Source: Streptomyces bikiniensis (lineage in GTDB: Bacteria > Actinomycetota > Actinomycetes > Streptomycetales > Streptomycetaceae). Taken from it: a stretch of 64,000 bases of DNA. The translations under genes were made by a program, and so were the position numbers. This document shows, piece after piece, positions 1 through 7,552 of this stretch (position 1 is the first letter of the stretch; the number at the start of each line of letters is the position of its first letter). Location: assembly GCA_000716465.1 (NCBI GenBank), contig JNWL01000028.1, positions 1 through 64,000 on the forward strand, read 5' to 3'. The notes under the pieces were generated by a model. That model saw nothing but the letters and a program-made list of their open reading frames with translations, did not search any database and was not told the DNA's origin.

Positions 1-250
1 GGAGACGGTTCTCTTGGTCGAAAACCCATCTACCAGGGGTTTCGTCATGCTGTCAGGTCAACCGGCAAGCTCGCAAAGCAGGTTGAGAAACCCTCACTGC
101 TCGACGCTGTCACCGGGTTCCAGATCGTGCCGTCCTGGCATATGCCCCGTTCCCCACCTGCGCAATGGAACTCAACTCCTGGAAAGCGTAGGGCGGCACG
201 CGCGATCGTGAAGGCGTCCCGGAGAAGATCCACCAGAAAGGGAACCCTCC
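1..250. other. Leading intergenic stretch, no convincing gene
   Basis: Short frames on both strands lack ribosome binding sites and do not resemble any family I know. The stretch is less GC-rich than its surroundings. It holds an inverted AAACCC (22-27) / GGGTTT (37-42). It is probably the upstream region of the small gene that starts at 251. Confidence 0.4.
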
Positions 251-490
251 ATGAGCACACCCCTGCCCCCGCTCCCCTCCCGCCCCGTCTCCGAGGCGGA
301 GGCCGCCCGCGTCTACCGCGACCTCAAGGACGCCATGGAGACCGCCGGGCTCCCCACGAACGGGCTCTACCGGGACGTCACGCGCGGGCCGGCCGGTGAC
401 GTCCACCGGTACGGGCTCGGGACCGTCGGCCTCGGCGGTGCCAAGCGGCTCACCGTGCTCCTGCGCACCGCCCGGGCGGCCGAGAAGTGA
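251..490 (+). CDS. Small conserved-type hypothetical protein (79 aa)
   Basis: I do not recognise a family. The start is an ATG with a purine-rich Shine-Dalgarno (AAAGGGAA) about 5 bases upstream. The protein is soluble, with a helical N-terminal half (SEAEAARVYRDLKDAME) and no signal peptide or membrane segment. Its end overlaps the GTG start of the next gene (GTGA overlap at 487-490), so the two are very likely translationally coupled. The pair precedes the winged-helix gene at 878, but a 157-base gap with its own palindrome separates them from it. Confidence 0.65.
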   Translation: MSTPLPPLPSRPVSEAEAARVYRDLKDAMETAGLPTNGLYRDVTRGPAGDVHRYGLGTVGLGGAKRLTVLLRTARAAEK

Positions 491-720
491 GGTACCGGAT
501 CGGTGACGTCGTGACCGACGCGCAGCGGGCGCTCACCGGGCAAGTCCGGTCCGTGAACGGGAACATGCTGGTCCTGGCCCGCCCCAGCGGCTACCTGTGG
601 GAGGCGGCGGCCGAGCAGTGCTGGGCGGCGAGCCCGGAGGAGCGCGCGAGCCTGACACCGCGCGGAGCCGTACGGATCATCAGCACCTCGTCCAGGAAGC
701 CGCATCCCGCACCTGAATGA
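487..720 (+). CDS. Small hypothetical protein (77 aa), coupled to the preceding gene
   Basis: The GTG start overlaps the stop of the preceding gene by four bases. The protein begins RYRIGDVVTDAQR and continues as a short beta-rich domain (VRSVNGNMLVLARPSGYLWEA), which resembles small SH3-like or KOW-like barrels found in many Streptomyces DNA-associated proteins. That resemblance is only an impression. There are no cysteines arranged for metal binding beyond a single Cys, and no export signal. Function is unknown. Coupling suggests that it acts with the 79-residue partner. Confidence 0.65.
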   Translation: MRYRIGDVVTDAQRALTGQVRSVNGNMLVLARPSGYLWEAAAEQCWAASPEERASLTPRGAVRIISTSSRKPHPAPE

Positions 721-877
721 TGATGTGACCGCGCATCACTCGAATGGGCGGTCTTCACTCCGCACGCCGGTGCGGGCATATGCCACTGCGGTACGTTCAC
801 GCAAAACGGCCCCCGCCGATGGCCTGAGACCCATCAGCGAGGGCCTGAACCACTAGTGGAAGAGAACACCTCCCACC
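721..877. promoter_or_regulatory. Upstream region of the winged-helix gene with a 10-bp palindrome
   Basis: There is no coding signal. The perfect palindrome CCACTAGTGG lies at 850-859, 18 bases before the GTG start at 878, where an operator could control transcription of that DNA-binding protein. This role is inferred from position only. Confidence 0.35.
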
Positions 878-2077
878 GTGATCTACCGGAACTTTAGCGC
901 GCCCTCGCGCGGCTTCACCCAGTTCTCGCACGAGCTCATCCGGCACCCCCGGCTCAGCTCCCACGCCGTACGACTGCTGACCTGGCAGCTCTCCCTTCCC
1001 GAGAACGCCCGCGAGAACCTGTCCCGCACCGCCGAACGGGCCGGGATCGGAGGAGACGCGTTCACCAAGGCCAAGCGGCAGCTCATCGCGGAGGGGTTCG
1101 TGCACGAGCGGCGGGTGCAGGTGGTCGGCGGCAGGTGGGTGACGCAACAGCTCGTCTCCAACGTCCCGTTGAGCTGCGAACAGGCCGTCAAGATCTTCGC
1201 CCGGGACCCGCGCCTCCTCCACCGGGCACCCGTGAACCCGCAGGTCGCACCGGGTCCCCGGAACCCGGCCGCCGGTTCGCCGGTGAGCCCGTCCACCGGC
1301 GGTCATCCAGAAAAATACTTTTGGGAGAACAACTCCAACCTTCCGGCCTTTCCGGAGGAGCCGGAAGCGACGGCAGCGGCGGAAGGGGAGGAGGAGGTGG
1401 AGAAGGTGGAGGAGGAAACACCGGCGGAGCCGGAAGCGGCCGAGGTGCCGGAAGAGCCGGAAGCGGCAGAGGCTCCGGAAGCGGCAGAGACGCCGAAAGC
1501 GGCCGAGGTGGTGACCCCGGCCGCCCCCGACGAGTCCCCGTCCCTCGAAGAAGCCCGCACCCTCGTCGGCGTCCTCCCGATCCTCTCCCCCACCCTGCGC
1601 CGCATCCCGCCCGGCATGCGCGACGAACTCACCCGGCTCGCCGCGCGCTGGCTGGACGCCGGATACACCTCCGCCGACATCCACGCACACGTGCTGCGCG
1701 GCCTGCCCGGTGACGGGACGCGCGTGCACCGGCCCGGCGGGCTGGTGCGGTACCTGCTGCGGGAGGTGCCGCCCCGCACCCTGCCCCGGCCCACGCCACC
1801 GCCGTCCGCGCCACCGTCGTCCGCGCCCCAGCCGTCCGCGCCATCGCCGTCCGCGTCCCAGCCGTCCGGCGCCCGGTCGTCCGGTTCCCGGCTGTCCCCG
1901 CGGCTCCAGGGCGCGCGTGAATGCTCCGGCTTCCACACCCAGTCCATGCTGTTCCGGCCCGTCGCGGACGAGACGCACTGCCGGGAGTGCACGGCCGAGG
2001 AGTGGCACGGGACACTGCACGGGTACCCGCCCCCGCACACGGTGCGAGAGGCGCCGGGACGAGCTGGGACGGAGTGA
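878..2077 (+). CDS. Winged-helix DNA-binding protein with low-complexity linker and Cys/His-rich C-terminus (399 aa)
   Basis: Residues 1 to about 100 form a winged-helix domain of the kind annotated in Streptomyces as helix-turn-helix or replication-initiator-like: SHAVRLLTWQLSLPENAREN, then the AERAGIGGDAFTKAKRQL recognition-helix region and a wing. Residues about 140-220 are a Glu/Ala/Pro-rich acidic repeat. A second helical segment follows at about 225-300 (LSPTLRRIPPGMRDELTRLA), then a Pro/Ser repeat. The tail has one Cys and one His followed by HCREC, a spacing that could hold zinc. The GTG start has only a weak ribosome binding site. The stop overlaps the next start (TGATG). DNA binding is likely; the target is unknown. 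Confidence 0.75.
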   Translation: MIYRNFSAPSRGFTQFSHELIRHPRLSSHAVRLLTWQLSLPENARENLSRTAERAGIGGDAFTKAKRQLIAEGFVHERRVQVVGGRWVTQQLVSNVPLSCEQAVKIFARDPRLLHRAPVNPQVAPGPRNPAAGSPVSPSTGGHPEKYFWENNSNLPAFPEEPEATAAAEGEEEVEKVEEETPAEPEAAEVPEEPEAAEAPEAAETPKAAEVVTPAAPDESPSLEEARTLVGVLPILSPTLRRIPPGMRDELTRLAARWLDAGYTSADIHAHVLRGLPGDGTRVHRPGGLVRYLLREVPPRTLPRPTPPPSAPPSSAPQPSAPSPSASQPSGARSSGSRLSPRLQGARECSGFHTQSMLFRPVADETHCRECTAEEWHGTLHGYPPPHTVREAPGRAGTE

Positions 2078-2607
2078 TGAACCGCAGCCCCGGCTACCGG
2101 CCCCTCACCAAGATCCTCCACTGGAGCGTCGTGGTCGCGTTCGCCGCGCAGTTCGCGCTCGGGTACGCGCTGGACGCCTCGGAGTCCGGGCGCGGGCGGG
2201 GACGGGGCAGGGGCGGGGAGTCCGGACGGGGCCGGGGGCGGGGCGGCGGTTACGAGCCCTTCGGCGAGGACGCCCTGCTGACCGCCCACGTGCTCGTCGG
2301 GGCCCTCGTCGTCGTCCTGGGCGCGGCGCGGCTGCTGTGGCGGCGGCGCGCGGACCTGCCGCCCTGGGCGCCGACGCTCACGCGGTTCGAGCGCCGCCTC
2401 GCCCACCGTACGGAGGTCGTCCTGTACGCGCTGACCTTCGTCGTCCCCGTCACCGGAGTGCTGCTCCTCGCCTCGGACGACGACGACCTGCTGTGGGTGC
2501 ACGTGGCCGCGCAGGTGTGCTTCCTCGCCGCGCTCGCCTGCCACGTCGGCCTGGTCCTCAAGCACCAGTTCGTGAACCGCGACCGGCTCCTGCGCCGCAT
2601 GCTCTGA
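2077..2607 (+). CDS. Cytochrome b561-type diheme membrane protein (176 aa)
   Basis: The start is the ATG inside TGATG that overlaps the previous stop. Four membrane segments carry the expected histidines: LHW near residue 14 in helix 1, AHV in helix 2, HRT before helix 3, and VHV plus CHVG in helix 4. Family members move electrons between quinol or ascorbate and partners across the cytoplasmic membrane. Odd feature: after helix 1 there is a Gly/Arg repeat (about residues 30-55, RGRGRGRGG repeated) that is not typical of the family and is encoded by G-rich microsatellite-like DNA. Coupling to a DNA-binding gene is unusual. Confidence 0.8.
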   Translation: MNRSPGYRPLTKILHWSVVVAFAAQFALGYALDASESGRGRGRGRGGESGRGRGRGGGYEPFGEDALLTAHVLVGALVVVLGAARLLWRRRADLPPWAPTLTRFERRLAHRTEVVLYALTFVVPVTGVLLLASDDDDLLWVHVAAQVCFLAALACHVGLVLKHQFVNRDRLLRRML

Positions 2608-2664
2608 CACGGCACCGGTCGCGGCGGGCGGCCCGGTGGGCGGGCCGGCGGGCACAATGCCCCC

Positions 2665-3339
2665 ATGACCGCAGACCAGGACCCCGCGCTCCTCCGGCGC
2701 TGGAACGCCACCCTGCTCGCCGCCCGCGCCGGCCGTGAGGGCCCCGACCCCGCCCCGTACGGCCGGAACCTGCTCGCCCGCTGGGCCGAGCCCCAGCGCC
2801 GCTACCACACGGTCGACCACCTGCGGGCGGTCCTCGACCGCGTGGACGAGCTGACCGACCAGGGCGGCGAGGGCGGCGAGCTGGAGCTCGTACGGCTCGC
2901 CGCCTGGTTCCACGACGCCGTCTACCGCCCCGACCGCTCCGAGAACGAGGAGCGCTCGGCGGTCCTGGCCGAGAAGGCCCTCACCGAGGCGGGCCTGACC
3001 CCGCACGAGGTGGCCGAGGTCGCCCGCCTGGTCCGCCTGACCGTCACCCACGACCCGGCCGACGGCGACCTCAACGGCGAGACCCTCTGCGACGCGGACC
3101 TCGCGGTCCTGGCGAGCGACCCCGACACGTACGCGCGGTACGCGGCGGCGGTCCGCGAGGAGTACGGCTTCGTGCCCGACACCGCCTTCCGCGAGGGCCG
3201 CGCCGCCGTCCTCCGCCACCTCCTCGACCTCCCCCGCCTCTTCCGCACCCCGTACGGGGCGGCGGTGTGGGAGGAGAAGGCGCGGGAGAACGTGGAGCGG
3301 GAGCTGAAGGAGCTGACGGGGGCGTCCGGGGCTGGATGA
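2665..3339 (+). CDS. HD-domain predicted metal-dependent phosphohydrolase (224 aa)
   Basis: An HD-superfamily protein: RRYHTVDHL near residue 50 supplies the first His, WFHDAVY near 80 the HD pair, and CDADLAVL near 140 the distal Asp. The length fits the small predicted HD hydrolases of actinomycetes. The substrate is unknown. The ATG at 2665 is preceded by CACAAT about 10 bases upstream with no ribosome binding site, so it may be read from a leaderless transcript. It stands alone between the b561 gene and the exporter. Confidence 0.8.
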   Translation: MTADQDPALLRRWNATLLAARAGREGPDPAPYGRNLLARWAEPQRRYHTVDHLRAVLDRVDELTDQGGEGGELELVRLAAWFHDAVYRPDRSENEERSAVLAEKALTEAGLTPHEVAEVARLVRLTVTHDPADGDLNGETLCDADLAVLASDPDTYARYAAAVREEYGFVPDTAFREGRAAVLRHLLDLPRLFRTPYGAAVWEEKARENVERELKELTGASGAG

Positions 3340-3437
3340 GCCCCGGGAGGGGGCCGCCCCCCGCGGTCCCGGCCCGGCTCGGCGCGCAGGCGACCGTCTC
3401 GCATGACAAGACGACCCGGCGCCGAGGAATGACAGCA

Positions 3438-4745
3438 ATGAATCCCTGGTTGACCCATGTCATGCCCTCTTCCTCCGCCGAGCCCGTGACACCCGCTCCC
3501 GCCTCCCCCGCGTCCCCCCGCATGCCGACGGCCGTCTACATCCTCGGCCTCTCCGTCTTCGCGCTCGGGACGAGCGAGTTCATGCTCTCCGGGCTGCTGC
3601 CGCCCATCGCGGAGGACATGGACGTCTCCATCCCGAGCGCCGGGCTGCTCATCTCGGCCTTCGCCGTCGGCATGGTGGTGGGCGCCCCGCTCCTCGCCGT
3701 GGCGACCCTGCGGCTCCCCCGCAAGACGACCCTGGTCGCCCTGATCACCGTCTTCGGCCTGGGGCAGGTCGCGGGCGCCCTCGCGCCGAACTACGGGGTG
3801 CTCTTCGCCTCCCGGGTCGTGAGCGCGCTCGCCTGCGCCGGGTTCTGGGCGGTCGGCGCGGCCGTCGCCATCGCGATGGTGCCGGTGGGCGCGCGGGCCC
3901 GGGCCATGGCCGTCATGATCGGCGGGCTCTCCCTGGCCAACGTCCTCGGCGTCCCCGCCGGGGCCTTCCTCGGCGAGCACCTGGGCTGGCGCTCCGCCTT
4001 CTGGGCGGTCGGCCTCGCCTCCGCGATCGCCCTCGTCGGCGTCCTCACCCGCATCCCGCGCATCCCGATCCCCGAGACCCGGCCCCGGCTCAGGCGGGAG
4101 CTGACGATCTACCGCGACCCCCAGGTCCTGCTCGCGATCGTCGTCACCGCCCTCGCGGCGGGCGGCGTCTTCTGCGCCTTCTCGTACTTCGCCCCGCTCC
4201 TCACCGACGTCTCCGGCCTCGGCGAGGGCTGGGTCTCGGTCGTCCTCGCCCTCTTCGGCATCGGCGCCCTGGTCGGTACGGCGATCGGCGGCCGGATCGC
4301 GGACGCGCACCTCTTCGGGGTGCTGCTCAGCGGCATCGCCGCCTCGACCGTCTTCCTGGTCGCCCTGGCCCTCTTCGCGTCCAGCCCGGTCGTCACCGTC
4401 CTGCTGGCCTTCCTCCTCGGCGTCTCCGCCTTCTACACGGCCCCGGCCCTCAACGCCCGCATGTTCAACGTCGCCGGCGCCGCCCCCACCCTGGCCGCCG
4501 CCACCACCACCGCCGCCTTCAACCTCGGCAACACCGGCGGCCCCTGGCTCGGCGGCACCGTCATCGACGCGGGCCTCGGCTTCGCCTCCACGGCGTGGGC
4601 GGGCGCGGCGATGACGGCGGTGGGCCTCGGGGTGGCGGCGGTGGCGCTGAAGCTGTCCCGGCGGACACCGGACGGGGGCCGCGTCGTGACCGGGAGCGGT
4701 GCCGCCCCCGCGAAGGACGGCCGGGAGTCGTCCCTGTCCGGCTGA
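3438..4745 (+). CDS. MFS exporter, Cmx/CmrA chloramphenicol-efflux family (435 aa)
   Basis: A twelve-helix major facilitator. The first helices carry FALGTSEFMLSGLLPPIAED and the SAFAVGMVVGAPLLA motif, typical of the Cmx/CmrA/CmlR chloramphenicol exporters and related DHA1 drug:proton antiporters. The ATG at 3438 is preferred over 3429 because GAGGA lies 9 bases upstream of it, whereas the earlier ATG directly abuts that sequence. A 30-residue Pro/Ala/Ser-rich cytoplasmic leader precedes the first helix. It is monocistronic and convergent with the DUF4031 gene. Drug specificity is inferred from family and not proven; sugar efflux relatives look similar. Confidence 0.85.
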   Translation: MNPWLTHVMPSSSAEPVTPAPASPASPRMPTAVYILGLSVFALGTSEFMLSGLLPPIAEDMDVSIPSAGLLISAFAVGMVVGAPLLAVATLRLPRKTTLVALITVFGLGQVAGALAPNYGVLFASRVVSALACAGFWAVGAAVAIAMVPVGARARAMAVMIGGLSLANVLGVPAGAFLGEHLGWRSAFWAVGLASAIALVGVLTRIPRIPIPETRPRLRRELTIYRDPQVLLAIVVTALAAGGVFCAFSYFAPLLTDVSGLGEGWVSVVLALFGIGALVGTAIGGRIADAHLFGVLLSGIAASTVFLVALALFASSPVVTVLLAFLLGVSAFYTAPALNARMFNVAGAAPTLAAATTTAAFNLGNTGGPWLGGTVIDAGLGFASTAWAGAAMTAVGLGVAAVALKLSRRTPDGGRVVTGSGAAPAKDGRESSLSG

Positions 4746-4781
4746 GGCCGGGCCCCTTCCCCCGCGCGGCCCGCCGGGTCC

Positions 4782-5051
4782 TCAGCCCGCCGGCCGTCCC
4801 TTCGGCCGCCGCAGGCCCGCCGCCGTGAGGCGGCGGAGGAGTTCCTTCGAGCCGACCTCGACCGCGCCGCCGGTCACCGCGGCCGCGTAGTGGTCGGCCG
4901 GGATGTCGTAGTGGTCCCGCTCGAAGGCGCGGCGCGGGGCGCCGATCGCGGCTGCGAAGGCGTGCAGCTCCTCGAAGGAGACGTCGCTGACCAGGTGCGA
5001 CCACATGCGCCCGTGGCCCGGCCAGGTCGGCGGGTCGATGTACAGCGTCAC
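4782..5051 (-). CDS. DUF4031 family protein (89 aa)
   Basis: It matches the short actinobacterial DUF4031 pattern throughout: the opening TLYIDPPTWPGHGRMWSHLV, then FERDHYDIPADHY in the centre and VGSKELLRRL near the end. Full length for the family. The function is unknown; the conserved Asp/His/Tyr residues suggest an enzyme-like or nucleotide-binding fold, but nothing is established. It is followed on the same strand side by another small gene (5086-5442), which is transcribed first; the gap is 34 bases, so they may form one transcript. Confidence 0.85.
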   Translation of the reverse strand: MTLYIDPPTWPGHGRMWSHLVSDVSFEELHAFAAAIGAPRRAFERDHYDIPADHYAAAVTGGAVEVGSKELLRRLTAAGLRRPKGRPAG

Positions 5052-5085
5052 GCGCGGACTCCCCCCGTAGCCCCGGCCCCGCCGC

Positions 5086-5442
5086 TCACCTCAGGCCGCC
5101 CACCGGCGCCACCACCACGCCCTGCTCGCCGCAGACCCAGTGCGGGTCCGGGCCCAGCTCCGGCTCCACGTCGAGGGCGTGCGGGTCGCCCGAGGAGCAG
5201 ACGGGGCAGAGCGGCCAGCGCCCGTACCGTTCGAGCAGGGCGTCCTGCACGTCCTGGGCGACGAGCCCCGCCACGTACGCGACCCCCTCCGGCCACTGCT
5301 CGACCCACCAGCGCCGGTGCGTGACCGAGTCCTCCACCATCGAGACGACCTCGGCCGCGGCGACCTCGCGGGCCGCCAGGTCGGCCAGTACCAGCGCACG
5401 GGCGGTGTGCAGCGCCTGCTCCACCGTGTCGATGTCGTCCAT
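5086..5442 (-). CDS. Conserved-type hypothetical protein with CPVC motif (118 aa)
   Basis: The chosen ATG (MDDIDTVEQAL) gives a helical N-terminal half followed by WPLCPVCSSGD near residue 80 and a further Cys at HWVCG about 25 residues on, an arrangement that could bind zinc as a small ribbon. No export signal. A longer version from a GTG at 5529 would run across the presumed operator of the RpiR gene and is less likely. Upstream of DUF4031 on the same strand. Function unknown. Confidence 0.7.
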   Translation of the reverse strand: MDDIDTVEQALHTARALVLADLAAREVAAAEVVSMVEDSVTHRRWWVEQWPEGVAYVAGLVAQDVQDALLERYGRWPLCPVCSSGDPHALDVEPELGPDPHWVCGEQGVVVAPVGGLR

Positions 5443-5535
5443 CCCCTCATTGTCACCCGGCCCGGGAGGAGGCGGAAAGGGCGAAGGCCCCTTCCGGAAC
5501 CGGACACCGGAAGGGGCTTGTCGCCCCACCTTTAC

Positions 5536-5579
5536 GAAAGTATCTTTCAGGCGTGACCAATGATGTGAAGGAAAGTTTC
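5536..5579. promoter_or_regulatory. Palindromic GAAAG operator pair at the RpiR/MurQ operon
   Basis: GAAAG-TAT-CTTTC at 5536-5548 is a perfect inverted repeat five bases upstream of the GTG start at 5553. A second copy, GAAA-G-TTTC, lies at 5571-5579 inside the first codons. RpiR-family regulators typically bind such symmetric sites at their own promoters, so autoregulation relieved by MurNAc-6-phosphate is the natural reading. This is inference from position and symmetry. Confidence 0.55.
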
Positions 5580-6470
5580 ACCAGCGACGCGCCGCCCGCG
5601 CCCGCCGCCCTCGCGGCCAAGGTGCGGACCCTGGCGCCCTCCATGACCCGCTCCATGCAGCGGGTCGCCGAGGCCGTCGCCGGAGACCCGGCCGGCTGCG
5701 CCGCCCTCACGGTCACCGGCCTCGCCGAGCTCACCGGCACCAGCGAGGCGACCGTCGTCCGCACCGCCCGCCTCCTCGGCTACCCCGGCTACCGCGACCT
5801 GCGCCTCGCCCTCGCCGGGCTCGCCGCCCAGCAGCAGTCCGGCCGCGCGCCCGCCGTCACCGCCGACATCGCCGTGGACGACCCCATCGCCGACGTCGTC
5901 GCCAAGCTGGCCCACGACGAGCAGCAGACCCTCGCCGACACCGCCGCCGGACTCGACACCGTCCAGCTCGGCGCCGCCGTCGCCGCCCTCGCCACCGCCC
6001 GCCGCGTCGACATCTACGGCGTCGGCGCCTCCGGGCTCGTCGCCCAGGACCTCGGGCAGAAGCTCCTCCGCATCGGCCTGGTCGCGCACGCCCACAGCGA
6101 CCCGCACCTCGCCGTCACCAACGCCGTGCAGCTCCGCTCCGGCGACGTCGCCGTCGCCATCACCCACTCCGGCTCGACCGGCGACGTCATAGAACCGCTC
6201 CGGGTGGCCTTCGACCACGGCGCGACGACGGTCGCGATCACCGGCCGCCCGGACGGCCCCGTCACCCAGTACGCCGACCACGTCCTCACCACCTCCACCG
6301 CCCGCGAGAGCGAACTGCGCCCGGCGGCCATGTCGTCCAGGACCAGCCAACTCCTGGTCGTGGACTGCCTGTTCACCTGCGTGACCCAGCGGACGTACGA
6401 GACGGCCGCCCCGGCCCTCGCCGCCTCGTACGAGGCCCTGGCCCACCGGCACGCGCCCCGTACGCGCTGA
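5553..6470 (+). CDS. murR: RpiR-family regulator (HTH + SIS), probable MurR of the MurNAc operon (305 aa)
   Basis: The N-terminal RpiR helix-turn-helix (residues about 20-95) contains LTGTSEATVVRTARLLGYPGY. The SIS sugar-phosphate isomerase-like domain (about 140-270) has VDIYGVGASGLVAQDL and VAITHSGSTGDVIE, the phosphosugar-binding loops. It heads a run with murQ and a PTS EIIBC, the E. coli murQRP set, so the likely ligand is MurNAc-6-phosphate. The start is GTG with palindromic sites just before and inside the gene. The symbol is assigned from context; other RpiR ligands are possible. Confidence 0.85.
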   Translation: MTNDVKESFTSDAPPAPAALAAKVRTLAPSMTRSMQRVAEAVAGDPAGCAALTVTGLAELTGTSEATVVRTARLLGYPGYRDLRLALAGLAAQQQSGRAPAVTADIAVDDPIADVVAKLAHDEQQTLADTAAGLDTVQLGAAVAALATARRVDIYGVGASGLVAQDLGQKLLRIGLVAHAHSDPHLAVTNAVQLRSGDVAVAITHSGSTGDVIEPLRVAFDHGATTVAITGRPDGPVTQYADHVLTTSTARESELRPAAMSSRTSQLLVVDCLFTCVTQRTYETAAPALAASYEALAHRHAPRTR

Positions 6471-6558
6471 AGCCCCCGCACCCGCTGAAACCCCTGCACC
6501 CGCAACCGCACCCGTAAAGCCCGGCGCCGACGACGCCGCCGTACCGAAAGAGCCGCAC

Positions 6559-7497
6559 GTGTCCGCTTCCGCCTCCGCCTCCACGTACTCCGCGCTCCGC
6601 GCCCAGCTCGCCACCCTCACCACCGAGGCCTTCCGTCCCGAGCTCGCGGAGATCGACCGGCTTCCCACCCTGGAGATCGCCCGGACCATGAACGGCGAGG
6701 ACCAGTCCGTGCCCGCCGCCGTCGCCCGGCAGCTGCCCGCCATCGCCGCCGCCATCGACGCCACCGCCGAGCGGATGGCACGCGGCGGCCGGCTCGTCTA
6801 CATGGGCGCCGGGACCGCCGGCCGGCTCGGCGTCCTCGACGCCAGCGAGTGCCCGCCCACCTTCAACACCGACCCCTCCGAGGTCGTCGGGCTCATCGCG
6901 GGCGGCCCCTCCGCCATGGTCAAGGCCGTCGAGGGCGCCGAGGACTCCAAGGAACTCGCGGTGGAGGACCTCACCGCGCTCGGCCTCACCCCGGACGACA
7001 CGGTCGTCGGCATCTCCGCCTCCGGCCGCACCCCGTACGCGATCGGCGCCGTCGAGCACGCCCGCGCCCTCGGCGCGCTCACCGTCGGCCTCTCCTGCAA
7101 CGCCGACAGCGCGCTCGCCGCCGCCGCCGAGCACGGCATCGAGGTCGTCACCGGACCCGAGCTGCTCACCGGCTCCACCCGGCTCAAGGCCGGCACCGCC
7201 CAGAAGCTCGTCCTCAACATGATCTCGACCATCACGATGATCCGGCTCGGCAAGACGTACGGGAACCTGATGGTCGACGTCCGCGCCTCCAACGAGAAGC
7301 TGCGGGCCCGCTCGCGGCGGATCGTCGCCCTCGCCACCGGCGCGCCCGACGAGCGGATCGAGGCCGCGCTCGCCGCCGCCGACGGCGAGGTGAAGAACGC
7401 CATCCTCATGATCCTCGCGGACGTCGACGCCCCCACCGCCGCCGGGCTCCTCACCGGCTCCCGGGGCCACCTGCGCGCGGCGCTGCACGCCCGGTAG
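6559..7497 (+). CDS. murQ: N-acetylmuramic acid 6-phosphate etherase MurQ (312 aa)
   Basis: MurQ cleaves the lactyl ether of MurNAc-6-phosphate to give GlcNAc-6-phosphate and lactate in the cytoplasm. The SIS domain shows VYMGAGTAGRLGVLDASECP near residue 75 (substrate loop and the catalytic Glu region), VVGISASGRTPYAIGA near 145 and KAGTAQKLVLNMIST near 210, all standard for the family, and the length is normal. It lies between the RpiR regulator and the EIIBC transporter. The product would feed NagA, encoded in the same window at 23793. Confidence 0.95.
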   Translation: MSASASASTYSALRAQLATLTTEAFRPELAEIDRLPTLEIARTMNGEDQSVPAAVARQLPAIAAAIDATAERMARGGRLVYMGAGTAGRLGVLDASECPPTFNTDPSEVVGLIAGGPSAMVKAVEGAEDSKELAVEDLTALGLTPDDTVVGISASGRTPYAIGAVEHARALGALTVGLSCNADSALAAAAEHGIEVVTGPELLTGSTRLKAGTAQKLVLNMISTITMIRLGKTYGNLMVDVRASNEKLRARSRRIVALATGAPDERIEAALAAADGEVKNAILMILADVDAPTAAGLLTGSRGHLRAALHAR

Positions 7498-7552
7498 AAC
7501 CGCACCCCTCCCCCACGCAGAACTCCCCCACACAGCAAGGCACCACCGCACC

